Source: Sphingomonas yabuuchiae (GTDB taxonomy: Bacteria > Pseudomonadota > Alphaproteobacteria > Sphingomonadales > Sphingomonadaceae). From it: DNA of 64,000 nucleotides. Under the pieces are notes generated by a model, which was given only the letters and a program-made list of their open reading frames with translations, was not told the origin of the DNA and did not search any database. The position numbers and the translations under genes are program-made. Where the stretch lies: positions 62,001-126,000 of the forward strand of contig NZ_JACHNX010000004.1 of assembly GCF_014199595.1 (NCBI RefSeq), given 5' to 3'. Of the stretch, positions 1-8,491 are shown in pieces (within the stretch, counting starts at the first letter, position 1; each line of letters opens with the position of its first letter).

Positions 1-18
1 AGGCCACCGCCCCTTTTT

Positions 19-159
19 CATTCCTCCCCTGCAAGGGGAGGGGGACCAGCGAAGCTGGTGGAGGGGTGTCGCCGGTCGTGAGTGAGACCCGCACTTGCCG
101 AGCGCGACACCCCTCCGTCAGGCCTTCGGCCTGCCACCTCCCCTGCGAGGGGAGGAATG
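19..159. repeat. Dispersed composite palindrome, family A, copy 1
   Basis: The two ends carry the same inverted element: CTCCCCTGCAAGGGGAG near the left end and CTCCCCTGCGAGGGGAG near the right end. Inside are AGCGAAGCT and a GGAGGGGTGTC / GACACCCCTCC inverted pair. A second copy with the same architecture lies near 51.5 kb. It is noncoding and lies past the 3' end of the leftward gene cluster. It resembles REP-type intergenic elements; what mobilises it is not visible here. Confidence 0.8.
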
Positions 160-163
160 AGCA

Positions 164-520
164 TTAACGCTCCCGCCCGTCGGCCCGCCGCGCCAACCAA
201 CCGAAGGTCAGCAGGATTACCGTCGGACACAGCATCGTGTTCCAGATGTCGAACCAGCTGGCGGGCAGATTGCCTTCATCCGTGGCATAGAAGGGTTGAA
301 GCAGGTCATAGGCTTCGTTGACCGTCTCGATCACCAACACGGTCAGCCAGCAGCGCCAGTCCCAGGGCTTGCGCCGTAGGACCAAGGCCGAAAGAGTGAG
401 GATCGCCATGCCCGCATAGGCGTGGAGTGTACTGTCGGGCAGGCCGGTGACCTGCCCGATCCAGCCCTTGTCTCCCGTCCAGTCGAGCCAGCCCGACGGC
501 GGCGTCGGCCGCGCGCTCAT
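164..520 (-). CDS. Small membrane protein of unknown function
   Basis: This encodes 118 residues with about three hydrophobic stretches (roughly residues 32-49, 55-75 and 92-108), so it is probably an inner-membrane protein. The DSTLHAYAGM segment faintly recalls the start of VanZ-like proteins, but I cannot assign it to that family. Its ATG overlaps the stop codon of the upstream adenylyltransferase gene by the TCAT/ATGA arrangement, which indicates translational coupling at the end of a leftward operon. Past its 3' end lies only the family A repeat. Function is unknown. Confidence 0.7.
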   Translation of the reverse strand: MSARPTPPSGWLDWTGDKGWIGQVTGLPDSTLHAYAGMAILTLSALVLRRKPWDWRCWLTVLVIETVNEAYDLLQPFYATDEGNLPASWFDIWNTMLCPTVILLTFGWLARRADGRER

Positions 521-1284
521 GCCGCCACCGCGATGGCGTTAGCGCAACGACAGCCTGGGTCCTTGGGCAAGGCAAGCGTCCGGAAACGCATGGTCAGCAT
601 GTCGGCGATCAGGATGCTTCCCGCACTGTCGCGCCCGAACGGTGCGGCGGCGCGTAGAGCCTCCAGCGCCGCAAGGCTGCCCATCACCCCCGTCACCGGC
701 CCCAGCACGCCGTCATCGGCGCAGGTCAGCCCGGCCTGATCTACCGCCTCGCCGACGAAGCAGCGATAACAGGGCTTGTCCGCTTCCCAGCCGCGATAGA
801 CCGCCAGCTGCCCCTCGAACTGCCCGACCGCCGCCGAGACGAGCGGGATGCGCAGGGCCAGCGCGGCATCGGCCACCGCCAGCCGGGTCGCGAAATTGTC
901 GCAGCCGTCCAGCACCACGTCGGCCCCCTCGATCAGGGCGGCGGCATTGTCCGGCGTCACCCGCGTGCGGTGCACGGCCACGGCGACATGCGGGTTCAGC
1001 CGCGCGACATGGGTGGCGGCGGCCTCGACCTTGGGCGTGCCGCGATCCTGGGTGGTGAAGATGGTCTGGCGTTGAAGGTTGGACGGCTCGACCACATCGT
1101 CGTCGATCAGTACCAGCGATCCGATGCCCGCTGCGGCCAGATACTGGATGGCGGGAGAGCCGATGCCACCCGCGCCGATCACCGCGACCTTGGCCTGTTT
1201 CAGTTTCAGCTGCCCGCCGCCGCCGAACTCGCGGAGGACTATGTGCCGGGCATAACGGGCGAGTTCGTCGTCGCTCAGGATCAT
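517..1284 (-). CDS. HesA/MoeB/ThiF family adenylyltransferase
   Basis: This is an E1-like enzyme that adenylates the C-terminal glycine of a small ubiquitin-like sulfur carrier (MoaD or ThiS) in molybdopterin or thiamine synthesis. The 255-residue product has the nucleotide-binding motif VIGAGGIGSP near residue 35, the LQRQ segment that follows in this family, DGCDNF, and paired CYRC and CRC cysteines for zinc. I chose the start at MILSDDEL because that ATG overlaps the stop of the upstream gene; an in-frame ATG seven codons earlier is possible. MoeB and ThiF cannot be separated from sequence alone, and no other cofactor genes lie nearby. Confidence 0.85.
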   Translation of the reverse strand: MILSDDELARYARHIVLREFGGGGQLKLKQAKVAVIGAGGIGSPAIQYLAAAGIGSLVLIDDDVVEPSNLQRQTIFTTQDRGTPKVEAAATHVARLNPHVAVAVHRTRVTPDNAAALIEGADVVLDGCDNFATRLAVADAALALRIPLVSAAVGQFEGQLAVYRGWEADKPCYRCFVGEAVDQAGLTCADDGVLGPVTGVMGSLAALEALRAAAPFGRDSAGSILIADMLTMRFRTLALPKDPGCRCANAIAVAA

Positions 1285-1724
1285 CCCGGCCCCGTACCCG
1301 GCCATGTATAGGTGATGACCGTCCGATACCAGCGATCGCCCGGGATCATGGTGCGGTGCGCGAGATGGCGCACCATGCGCTGTGCCACGCCCGCGCTGAA
1401 CTGCTCGACCGTCGGGCAGCCGATGGCCAGCGGCACCACGCTGTCGGCGTTGCCGTCAGCGCTGATCCGGATGGCGAGGGGCACGACCAGCACCATCTGC
1501 GCGTCGTCCTGCCGGGCGCGGGTGCAACGCCCCGCCGCCACTTCGTCACGGACGAAACGGACCATATCCGGTCCGGCAGGCGGCAGGGTGAGCACGCCGA
1601 GCGTCGACCAGTCATGCGGCGGCTCGGCCGGGCCGGGGGCGGCCAGCCGGGGTATGGGCGTCACCGGCGACGCGGGCGCGATCGCCTGGGTCGTCGCGGC
1701 GGCGAGGATCAGCGCCACGATCAC
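1281..1724 (-). CDS. Secreted protein of unknown function
   Basis: This encodes 147 residues beginning with a hydrophobic stretch ([16 protein letters not shown]) that reads as a signal peptide, followed by a proline- and alanine-rich linker. Two cysteines (in GRCTRA and IGCPT) could form a disulfide in the periplasm. The start is GTG and overlaps the dut stop codon as GTGA; the stop overlaps the next start. It is therefore embedded in the dut-coaBC operon. I do not recognise the family. A TonB-like C-terminal fold is conceivable from the alternating C-terminal pattern, but this is weak. Confidence 0.65.
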   Translation of the reverse strand: MIVALILAAATTQAIAPASPVTPIPRLAAPGPAEPPHDWSTLGVLTLPPAGPDMVRFVRDEVAAGRCTRARQDDAQMVLVVPLAIRISADGNADSVVPLAIGCPTVEQFSAGVAQRMVRHLAHRTMIPGDRWYRTVITYTWPGTGPG

Positions 1725-2170
1725 CGCCCGGTCGATCCGAAGCCGCCATCTCCCCGCTCGGTCGAGTCGAGTTCGTCGACCCGGGCCAGGGTTGCGCGCT
1801 GGACGGGGGCGGGGACGAGCTGGGCGATGCGCTCGCCGCGCACCACCTCGAACGGCTGGTCGCCCAGATTGGCGAGGATCACCTTCACCTCGCCGCGATA
1901 ATCCTCGTCGATCGTGCCGGGCGTATTGAGGCAGGTGATGCCGTGCTTCAGCGCCAGACCGGAGCGCGGGCGCACCTGCACCTCATAACCCGGCGGGATC
2001 GCGATGGCGAAGCCGGTGGCGATAGCGGCGCGTTTGCCGGGCTCCAGCGTCAGCGTCTCGGCGGCGACCACGTCCATGCCCGCCGCGCCGGGGGTGGCAT
2101 AGACGGGCAGGGGAAGACCCTCGCCATGGGGCAAATATTTGATGGCAATGGAGATTGGTGCGGTCGTCAT
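1721..2170 (-). CDS. dut: dUTP diphosphatase
   Basis: This trimeric enzyme hydrolyses dUTP to dUMP and pyrophosphate, keeping uracil out of DNA and supplying dUMP for thymidylate synthesis. The 149 residues contain the family motifs in order: AAGMDV (motif 1), RPRSGLALK (motif 2), [11 protein letters not shown] (motif 3), RIAQLV (motif 4) and the glycine-rich [10 protein letters not shown] at the C terminus (motif 5). Its ATG overlaps the coaBC stop as ATGA. The dut-coaBC neighbourhood is a common bacterial arrangement, which supports the start chosen. Confidence 0.97.
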   Translation of the reverse strand: MTTAPISIAIKYLPHGEGLPLPVYATPGAAGMDVVAAETLTLEPGKRAAIATGFAIAIPPGYEVQVRPRSGLALKHGITCLNTPGTIDEDYRGEVKVILANLGDQPFEVVRGERIAQLVPAPVQRATLARVDELDSTERGDGGFGSTGR

Positions 2171-3354
2171 GACCGTGCTTGTAGCGCATCCGCGATACGT
2201 TGCGCGAGCCCCCTGGCCACCGCGTCCTTGCCCATCCGTTCCCAACTCTCGACGCCATCGGCGGTGACGAGGTGGACGCGGTTCGCGTCGCCGCCGAACA
2301 CGTCGCCCGATACATCGTTGGCGACGATCCAATCGGCGCGCTTGCGCAGGCGCTTGGCGACGGCATGGTCGATGACATGCTCGGTCTCGGCCGCGAAGCC
2401 GACCACTAGCGTGGGGCGGTCGGGCGCGGCGGCCACGGTGGCGAGGATATCGGGATTCTCGACCAGCGTCAGTGCAGGGGCGGTACCGCCGTCCTTCTTC
2501 ACCTTCTGCCCTGCCGCCTCGACCCGCCAGTCGGCGACGGCGGCGACCATGACGGCGGCATCGGCGGGCAGCGCCTGGGCGACGGCCTGTGCCATGTCGC
2601 GCGCGGTTTCGACATTGACCCGGTCGACGCCCGGCGGGGTGGGCAACGTCACCGGCCCGGCGACCAGCGTCACCCGCGCGCCCAGGGCCGCCAGCGCACC
2701 TGCCACCGCAAAACCCTGTCGCCCCGAGGAGCGATTGGCGATGTAGCGGACGGGATCGATCGGTTCGTGAGTCGGACCTGCCGTCACCAGCACATGCCGC
2801 CCCGCCAGCGGGCGACGGGCGGGCGTCAGCTTCGCCTCGATCGCCGCGAGGATCGCGGGCGGCTCGGGCAGGCGGCCGGGGCCGAACTCGCCACATGCCA
2901 TCGCGCCTTCGTCGGGGGCCATCACCTCGACCCCATCGGCACGCAGCTGCGCCACGTTGCGCTGGGTCGCGGGGTGCAGCCACATGCGGACATTCATGGC
3001 GGGGGCGACCAGCACCGGCGTATCGGTGGCGAGCAGCAGGGTCGTCGCCAGATCATCGGCATGGCCGTTCGCCATGCGCGCCATCAGATCGGCGGTGCCC
3101 GGCGCGACGACGACCAGATCGGCCTCGCGGCTGAGCTGGATATGGCCCATCTCCGCCTCGTCCTTCAGGTCCCAAAGCGTGGTGAATACCTGGTTCTCCG
3201 ACAGCGCGGCCAGGGTCATCGGCGTGACGAAATGGCTGCCCCCCTCGGTCAGGACGCAGCGCACGCTGTGCCCGGCCTTGCGCAGCAGGCGAATCAGCTC
3301 GCAACTTTTGTAGGCGGCGATCCCGCCCCCGACGATCAACAGGATATGGCTCAT
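2167..3354 (-). CDS. coaBC: Bifunctional phosphopantothenoylcysteine decarboxylase / phosphopantothenate-cysteine ligase
   Basis: This catalyses two steps of coenzyme A synthesis: ligation of cysteine to 4'-phosphopantothenate, then decarboxylation to 4'-phosphopantetheine. The 395 residues have the N-terminal flavin-dependent CoaC half (GGGIAAYK start, PAMNVRMW motif, catalytic cysteine in MACGEFG) and the C-terminal CoaB half ([15 protein letters not shown], then VVGFAAETE). The start is the ATG of MSHILL, which overlaps the stop of the upstream membrane protein gene. Length and domain order match the usual fused bacterial enzyme. Confidence 0.97.
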   Translation of the reverse strand: MSHILLIVGGGIAAYKSCELIRLLRKAGHSVRCVLTEGGSHFVTPMTLAALSENQVFTTLWDLKDEAEMGHIQLSREADLVVVAPGTADLMARMANGHADDLATTLLLATDTPVLVAPAMNVRMWLHPATQRNVAQLRADGVEVMAPDEGAMACGEFGPGRLPEPPAILAAIEAKLTPARRPLAGRHVLVTAGPTHEPIDPVRYIANRSSGRQGFAVAGALAALGARVTLVAGPVTLPTPPGVDRVNVETARDMAQAVAQALPADAAVMVAAVADWRVEAAGQKVKKDGGTAPALTLVENPDILATVAAAPDRPTLVVGFAAETEHVIDHAVAKRLRKRADWIVANDVSGDVFGGDANRVHLVTADGVESWERMGKDAVARGLAQRIADALQARS

Positions 3355-4457
3355 CGCACGACTCGCGTCACGGTAATGCGTCGCCGGTCGCGCGCGGCGG
3401 CGATCAGCTCGCGGACCGCATCGGGGGCGAAGACGACGCCGAGGAAGATAAGCGGCGCGACCACTAGCGCAAAGGCGGGCGCACCGGTCAGAAGGCCGAA
3501 CAGCGCATAGGCGGCAAGCGTGATCCCCGCCCGCCGGGCCACCGGCTGCCGCCAATGCGCCCAGCCCAGCGCGGCGAGTACCGTCAGCGCCAGCGCGATC
3601 GCCATGGGCAGCACCCCGGCTCCGCTCGCCGAGGCGATCGCCGCCAGCCACGCCCCCGGCGACTGGAACGCGATGGGCGAAGCGATGGCGGGGTCGATCG
3701 GGCCGACCATCGCATTCAGCCTATGGGCATGGGCGGCATAGAGAATCATCGCAACGGCGGTCGCTCCGATCCACCCCGTCGCCTCACGCTCGGCCCCTGC
3801 ACGCCAGGCGAGAAACCCCATCAGCAACGCGTGAAGCAAGGCGACGGGGCTGAGGATCATCGCCGCTAGCCCCAGCGCGACGGCGGTCGGCATGGCGTCG
3901 GGCCGCCGCTGCACCAATGACAGTGCGATGAGCAGCGCGGCCCAGACCTCGGGCACCGACACCATCGTCCGGTCGAGCGCGGGATAAAGCCCGGCGACGA
4001 GCAGGATGATCGCCAATGCGCGGGGGCCGCGCCCCTCGAACAGCGGCCAGCAGCGCCGCGCCCAGCCTGCGACGACCGCCAGGCCCAGCAGGACGAGCAG
4101 CAACTGACCGACCAGCGGCGGCATCAGCGCCAGCGTCACGGGTAGCGCGGGCAGCGGCACCGCCAGCAGCACGGGGCGCAATGGCCGCCCATTTTCGCGA
4201 AGGGCGTCGATCGCGGCCGCGTAGAAATCCTGCCCGTGCCGCACATGGTCGAGGATCGCCGCCGAAACCGGCGTCAGGCGGTCGGCCACCGGATCGGCAT
4301 CGCCGCCGGTCCAAAGCAGCCCCGCGATCAGCACGAACAGCAGCGCGAGCATCCCGATCGCGACTGGTGGCGTCATGCCCGACAACCGCCCCGGCTGGCT
4401 CAGCCAGAGCGGCCGCGAGATGCGGCGCGGGGAAACGGGGGGCGCGCTGCCCGGCAT
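3351..4457 (-). CDS. Polytopic membrane protein of unknown function
   Basis: This encodes 368 residues with about nine or ten hydrophobic segments, so it is an inner-membrane protein. The stretch HGQDFYAAAIDALRENG followed by PLRP resembles the first loop of some glycosyltransferase-like integral membrane proteins, which is only suggestive. It lies between ubiB and coaBC, 15 bp after ubiB, and its stop overlaps the coaBC start, so it belongs to the same transcript. An alternative start at MTPPVAIG (27 codons in) would trim the polar N terminus. Function is unknown. Confidence 0.75.
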   Translation of the reverse strand: MPGSAPPVSPRRISRPLWLSQPGRLSGMTPPVAIGMLALLFVLIAGLLWTGGDADPVADRLTPVSAAILDHVRHGQDFYAAAIDALRENGRPLRPVLLAVPLPALPVTLALMPPLVGQLLLVLLGLAVVAGWARRCWPLFEGRGPRALAIILLVAGLYPALDRTMVSVPEVWAALLIALSLVQRRPDAMPTAVALGLAAMILSPVALLHALLMGFLAWRAGAEREATGWIGATAVAMILYAAHAHRLNAMVGPIDPAIASPIAFQSPGAWLAAIASASGAGVLPMAIALALTVLAALGWAHWRQPVARRAGITLAAYALFGLLTGAPAFALVVAPLIFLGVVFAPDAVRELIAAARDRRRITVTRVVR

Positions 4458-4472
4458 GCCTATCCCAGCATC

Positions 4473-6008
4473 CTATCGAAGCACGGCGATGGTGGCCGCG
4501 ACCCCGGCGGCGGCCGACAGCATCGAGATCAGCGCATAACGCCAGCCGCCGCCGATCCGCACGACCTCGATCTGCTTGAGGGGCGGCGCGGGCGGCTCGC
4601 CACCCGGCGCAGGGTAACGCGCTTCGATCCGGCGGACCAGTTCGGGCAGGCGGGCGAGCGTCTGAACATCCTCGATCAGCCGGTCGGCGATCTTGGCCTC
4701 TGGCCCCAGTTCGGTCCTGATCCATTCACGCACGAAGGGCGCGGCAGAGTCCCACAGGTTGATGTCGGGATCGAGGCTGGTCGCCACGCCCTCGACCATC
4801 ACCATGGTCTTTTGCAGCAGCAGCAAATGCGGCTGCGTCACCATGTCGAAATCGCGGGTGATCGAGAACAGGCCGTCCAGCATCATGCCGATCGACATGT
4901 CCTTGACCGGAAGCCCCCGCATCGGCTCGCCGACCGCACGCAGGGCGGTGGCGAACTCGGCGACATTATGGTGGGCGGGGACATAGCCCGCCTCGAAATG
5001 GATTTCCGCGACGCGCTTATAATTGCCGGTGATCAGACCATAGAGGATCTCGGCCAGCCACACCCGCGCGCGCCGGTCGATCCGGCCCATGATGCCGAAG
5101 TCGATCGCGGCGATCTTGTTGCCGGGCAGGGCGAACAGATTGCCCTGGTGCATGTCGGCGTGGAAGAAACCCTCCGCAATCGCCTGGCGCAGGAACGCGC
5201 GCACCAGGGTCTGCGCCAGATGCGGCAGGTCGTAGCCCGCCTCGACCAGCGCCTGCCGGTTGGACAGCTTGATCCCGTCGATCCATTCGACGGTCAGCAC
5301 TTTGGCCGTCGATCGCGCCCAGTCGATCTGCGGCACCATGAAGTCCGGCTCGGCGGTCATCGCCTCGGCGAGTTCGGAGGCCGAGGCCGCCTCGCGCCGG
5401 AAGTTCAGCTCGCGCAGCGTCCAGCGGCGGAAATTCTCGACGGTCAGGCGCGGGCGCAGGCGCGCGGCCTCGCCGCTCATCCCCTCGACCTGCGCGGCGG
5501 CCCATTGATAGGTGTCGATGGCGCGGGCGAAATCTTCCTCGACGCCGGGGCGCAGCACCTTGACCGCGACCGTGCGGCCATCGGTCGTCACCGCGCGGTG
5601 CACCTGCGCGATCGAGGCGGCACCGACCGGTGTCTCCTCGATCGAGGAGAAGAAGTGCGAGGGCGGGCGACCCATGCTCGCCTCCATCGCGGCGCAGATC
5701 GTCGCGAAGGGGACGGGGGGCAGCTGATCCTGAAGCCGCAACAGGTCGTGCGCGGCATCGTCGCCGACCAGATCGGGCCGTGTCGCCAGCGTCTGGCCCA
5801 GCTTGATCGCCGCCGGGCCGATCGCCTGGAACGCGTCGGCATAGGCAGGCTTGGCGGGCACGCGCGCGCCGAAGCGGGCGACACGCGCCAGCCGTCGCAC
5901 GGGCGCGGGCGTGTTGGGATCGCGCTCGATACCCTGCAACGCGCCATGCCGTGCCAGCGTCCGCCCCCATTTGAGCAGACGCCAGAGATGCACCACCGGC
6001 TGGGTCAC
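4473..6008 (-). CDS. ubiB: Ubiquinone biosynthesis kinase-like protein UbiB
   Basis: This atypical protein kinase-like ATPase (ABC1/ADCK family) is needed for ubiquinone synthesis or delivery at the inner membrane. The 511 residues include the family KxGQ motif (IKLGQTLATRPD), the alanine-rich loop AAASIAQVHRA-type segment (GAASIAQVHRA), the conserved lysine of VAVKVLRPG, HADMHQGNLF as catalytic loop and IDFGIMG as metal-binding motif. The C terminus ends in hydrophobic segments typical of UbiB. I place the start at the GTG of VTQPVVHLW, 28 bp after the ubiE stop, because the longer reading frame would run into ubiE. Confidence 0.93.
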   Translation of the reverse strand: MTQPVVHLWRLLKWGRTLARHGALQGIERDPNTPAPVRRLARVARFGARVPAKPAYADAFQAIGPAAIKLGQTLATRPDLVGDDAAHDLLRLQDQLPPVPFATICAAMEASMGRPPSHFFSSIEETPVGAASIAQVHRAVTTDGRTVAVKVLRPGVEEDFARAIDTYQWAAAQVEGMSGEAARLRPRLTVENFRRWTLRELNFRREAASASELAEAMTAEPDFMVPQIDWARSTAKVLTVEWIDGIKLSNRQALVEAGYDLPHLAQTLVRAFLRQAIAEGFFHADMHQGNLFALPGNKIAAIDFGIMGRIDRRARVWLAEILYGLITGNYKRVAEIHFEAGYVPAHHNVAEFATALRAVGEPMRGLPVKDMSIGMMLDGLFSITRDFDMVTQPHLLLLQKTMVMVEGVATSLDPDINLWDSAAPFVREWIRTELGPEAKIADRLIEDVQTLARLPELVRRIEARYPAPGGEPPAPPLKQIEVVRIGGGWRYALISMLSAAAGVAATIAVLR

Positions 6009-6036
6009 AGGGCGTTTCCGCCCATGCCTGCCAGCA

Positions 6037-6768
6037 TCAAATCTTCCAGCCCGAATGGATCGCGACCAGGCCGCCCATGATCGGTTCGACCTTGGTTTCG
6101 ACGAAACCGGCCTCACGGATCATGCCTTCGAAGGTCGGCATGTCGGGGAAGCGACGGATCGATTCGATCAGATAGCGATAGCTGTCCGCATCGCCCGCCA
6201 GCATCTGGCCCAGCTTGGGCACCAGCTTGTGCGAATAGGCGTCATACACTTCCGAAAAGCCCGGCCAGACGGTGGTCGAGAATTCCAGGCAGAAGAACCG
6301 CCCGCCGCGCCGCAGGACGCGGTGCGCTTCCTTCAGGGCCGCCGGGATGTCGGTGACGTTCCGGATGCCGAACGCGATCGTATAGGCGTCGAAGAACTTG
6401 TCCGGGAAGGTCAGCTGCTCGGCATTGGCCTCGGTCCAGACCAGCCCGTCCAGCCCGCGCTCGGCCGCGCGCTTCATGCCGACCTCCAGCATCGCCGGAT
6501 TGATGTCCGCCACCGTGATGCTGGCGCCCGACTCGGCCAGGCGGAAGGCGATGTCGCCGGTGCCGCCCGCCATGTCGAGGATCTGGTCGCTGGCGCGCGG
6601 CTTCACCCGGCGCACGAAGCGGTCCTTCCACAGGCGGTGCATGCCGCCCGACATGGCGTCGTTCATCAGGTCATATTTGGCGGCGACATTCGTAAACACG
6701 CTGCCGACACGGGCGACCTTTTCGTCGCGGGGCACATCTTCATAGCCGAAGGAGACGGTATCGCTCAT
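6037..6768 (-). CDS. ubiE: Ubiquinone/menaquinone C-methyltransferase
   Basis: This SAM-dependent enzyme methylates the 2-polyprenyl-6-methoxy-benzoquinol ring in ubiquinone synthesis. The 243 residues show the SAM-binding motif LDMAGGTGDIAF, the UbiE signature YDLMNDAMSGGMHRLWK near residue 35, and FGIRNVTD. It is the first gene of the leftward ubi-coa-dut cluster and is divergent from mutM, with 79 bp between the two starts. That gap must hold both promoters. Confidence 0.97.
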   Translation of the reverse strand: MSDTVSFGYEDVPRDEKVARVGSVFTNVAAKYDLMNDAMSGGMHRLWKDRFVRRVKPRASDQILDMAGGTGDIAFRLAESGASITVADINPAMLEVGMKRAAERGLDGLVWTEANAEQLTFPDKFFDAYTIAFGIRNVTDIPAALKEAHRVLRRGGRFFCLEFSTTVWPGFSEVYDAYSHKLVPKLGQMLAGDADSYRYLIESIRRFPDMPTFEGMIREAGFVETKVEPIMGGLVAIHSGWKI

Positions 6769-6847
6769 GGGGATGCCCTAGCCCGGCCTTGCTGGCGGGG
6801 CAAACGCTACCTAGCTGTTTGCCTAAGGAAACCCAGACAGAGAACCG

Positions 6848-7663
6848 ATGCCCGAACTTCCCGAGGTCGAAACCACGGTCCGCGGCCTGACCCCGGTGCT
6901 GGCGGACGCGCGGCTGACTTTGGTCGAGCCGCGCCGCCCCGACCTGCGCCATCCCTTTCCGGCCGACCTGCGTCAGCGGATGACGGGGGCGACCGTCACG
7001 TCGCTGGGTCGTCGTGCGAAATACGGGCTGATCGATACCGATCGCGGCGATACCATGGTCTTCCACCTCGGCATGTCGGGGCGCTGGCGGATCGATCCCG
7101 GCGAGCCGCAGACGCATGACCATCTGCTCTTGGAAACGGCGGCGGGGCGGCGGCTGGCGCTGAACGATCCCCGGCGATTCGGTTTCGTCGATCTGTGGTC
7201 GACCGCCGACCTGGCGAGCTACCCGCCGTTCCTCGCCATGGGGCCGGAGCCGCTGGGGCCGGATTTCACCGCCGCCTATCTGGCCGAGGCGCTGGAAGGG
7301 CGGGCGGCGCCGATCAAGGCGATGCTGCTCGACCAGCGGATCGTGGCGGGCCTTGGCAATATCTATGTGTGCGAGGCGCTGCACATGGCGAGAATCACGC
7401 CGGGCCGGGCGGGCGGGCAGATATCGAAAGCGCGACTCGCGCGGCTGGTCGAGTCGATCCGCGCCGTACTGGAGGCCGCGATCCTGGCGGGCGGTTCGTC
7501 GCTTCGCGATTATGTGCGGCCGGACGGCGAACTGGGCTATTTCTCCAAGGAGTGGCGCGTCTATGGTCGCGAGGGCGAGCCGTGCGAATGCGGCACCATG
7601 GTCCGGCGGCGAACCGATTCGGGGCGCTCGACTTTCTGGTGTGCGACCTGCCAGCGTGGTTGA
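6848..7663 (+). CDS. mutM: Formamidopyrimidine-DNA glycosylase
   Basis: This bifunctional glycosylase/AP lyase removes 8-oxoguanine and formamidopyrimidines from oxidised DNA. The 271 residues begin MPELPEVET, giving the catalytic Pro2 and Glu3 after methionine removal. The helix-two-turn-helix region has GLGNIYVCEAL, and the C terminus carries a four-cysteine zinc finger (CECG and CATC). Length is normal for Fpg. It is transcribed away from ubiE and is followed by rpsT in the same direction. Confidence 0.97.
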   Translation: MPELPEVETTVRGLTPVLADARLTLVEPRRPDLRHPFPADLRQRMTGATVTSLGRRAKYGLIDTDRGDTMVFHLGMSGRWRIDPGEPQTHDHLLLETAAGRRLALNDPRRFGFVDLWSTADLASYPPFLAMGPEPLGPDFTAAYLAEALEGRAAPIKAMLLDQRIVAGLGNIYVCEALHMARITPGRAGGQISKARLARLVESIRAVLEAAILAGGSSLRDYVRPDGELGYFSKEWRVYGREGEPCECGTMVRRRTDSGRSTFWCATCQRG

Positions 7664-7750
7664 CGCCAAGGCCGTCAGCCGGTAAGGGCGGCGGCTTCAA
7701 AGCTGGTGCGTCGCGCCGCTATCCCTTTTGATCGAGATTTAGAGGTTTTC

Positions 7751-8014
7751 ATGGCGAACACGCCGCAGGCCAAAAAGCGTATCCGTCGCAACGAGCGTCG
7801 CGCCGTCATCAACGGCAACCGCGTCAGCCGCATCCGTACCTTCGTGAAGAAGGTCGAAGCCGCCCTGGCCGCCGGTGACAAGGAAACCGCGACGGTCGCT
7901 CTGGCCGCGGCGCAGCCGGAAATGGCCCGTGGCGTCGCCAAGGGCGTGCTGCACAAGAACACCGTCTCGCGCAAGTTCTCGCGCCTGACCAAGCGTATCG
8001 CCGCACTGGCCTAA
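7751..8014 (+). CDS. rpsT: 30S ribosomal protein S20
   Basis: S20 binds 16S rRNA early in assembly of the small subunit. The 87 residues begin [17 protein letters not shown] and are strongly basic, as expected. AGAGG lies six bases before the ATG and decides the start over a longer in-frame extension. It sits between mutM and dnaA, an arrangement common in alphaproteobacteria, and is followed at once by a strong intrinsic terminator. Confidence 0.97.
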   Translation: MANTPQAKKRIRRNERRAVINGNRVSRIRTFVKKVEAALAAGDKETATVALAAAQPEMARGVAKGVLHKNTVSRKFSRLTKRIAALA

Positions 8015-8038
8015 GCCTCTCGGTTTCGCGACGAATGA

Positions 8039-8072
8039 AACCCGCCGGGGGCGGTCCCCCGGCGGGTTTTTT
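8039..8072 (+). terminator. Intrinsic terminator after rpsT
   Basis: The inverted pair CCCGCCGGGGG / CCCCCGGCGGG has a very short loop and is followed by six T residues. It closes the mutM-rpsT unit, so dnaA must have its own promoter downstream. Confidence 0.93.
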
Positions 8073-8491
8073 CGTGCGCTCGCCATCCATTCATTAACGC
8101 TTCGCGGAACGTGATCCGTGGGAACAATCCCGCGTTTCGCGCAACGCCAGCTTTGCCCGCGATTCGAGAGATTCGACTTTCGGGGCGATGACGTGCGCCT
8201 TGGTTAATATTCAACGATTTCAATCGCTTGTGAGATAGTTGGACGGGTTTCTGCGGGCTTTTGGCTGTCAATCCGGTTTATTTCAGATTTATGGCCGGAC
8301 ATGGTCTTGATCAGACCCCGTCATCGCTCATAATCGGTTTCCCAGCGGCGGTGCTTCGTGCCCCGCGTCATGGACATCGCGAAGTGACAGACCGGGTCGA
8401 ATCCGTTTGATTCGCCGATGGGCTACGTGTCGCCAAGTGGAATAGGGGCTCGACCGCCCATCATGGGGGTCGGCAGAAGTGGAGTGCGCGG
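8073..8491 (+). promoter_or_regulatory. Leader/promoter region of dnaA, no gene seen
   Basis: About 420 bases lie between the rpsT terminator and dnaA, with several A/T-rich patches (near 8200-8220 and 8270-8290) in otherwise GC-rich DNA. I see no convincing open frame and no consensus DnaA box (TTATNCACA), so I do not call an origin. The region presumably carries the dnaA promoter and a long leader; GGAG eight bases before the GTG is the likely ribosome-binding site. Confidence 0.5.

Noticed and set aside
2171..2983. Upstream extension of dut through coaBC
   Set aside because: The frame is open far upstream, but the extra sequence has no family similarity and lies inside coaBC; the ATG overlapping the coaBC stop fits normal dUTPase length.
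4236..6080. Long open frame antisense to ubiB
   Set aside because: Low-complexity Arg/Gln/His composition and full overlap with the well-defined UbiB protein.
8073..8491. Replication origin upstream of dnaA
   Set aside because: I found no consensus DnaA boxes or clear AT-rich unwinding element; in alphaproteobacteria the origin is often not next to dnaA. A GC-skew plot would decide.
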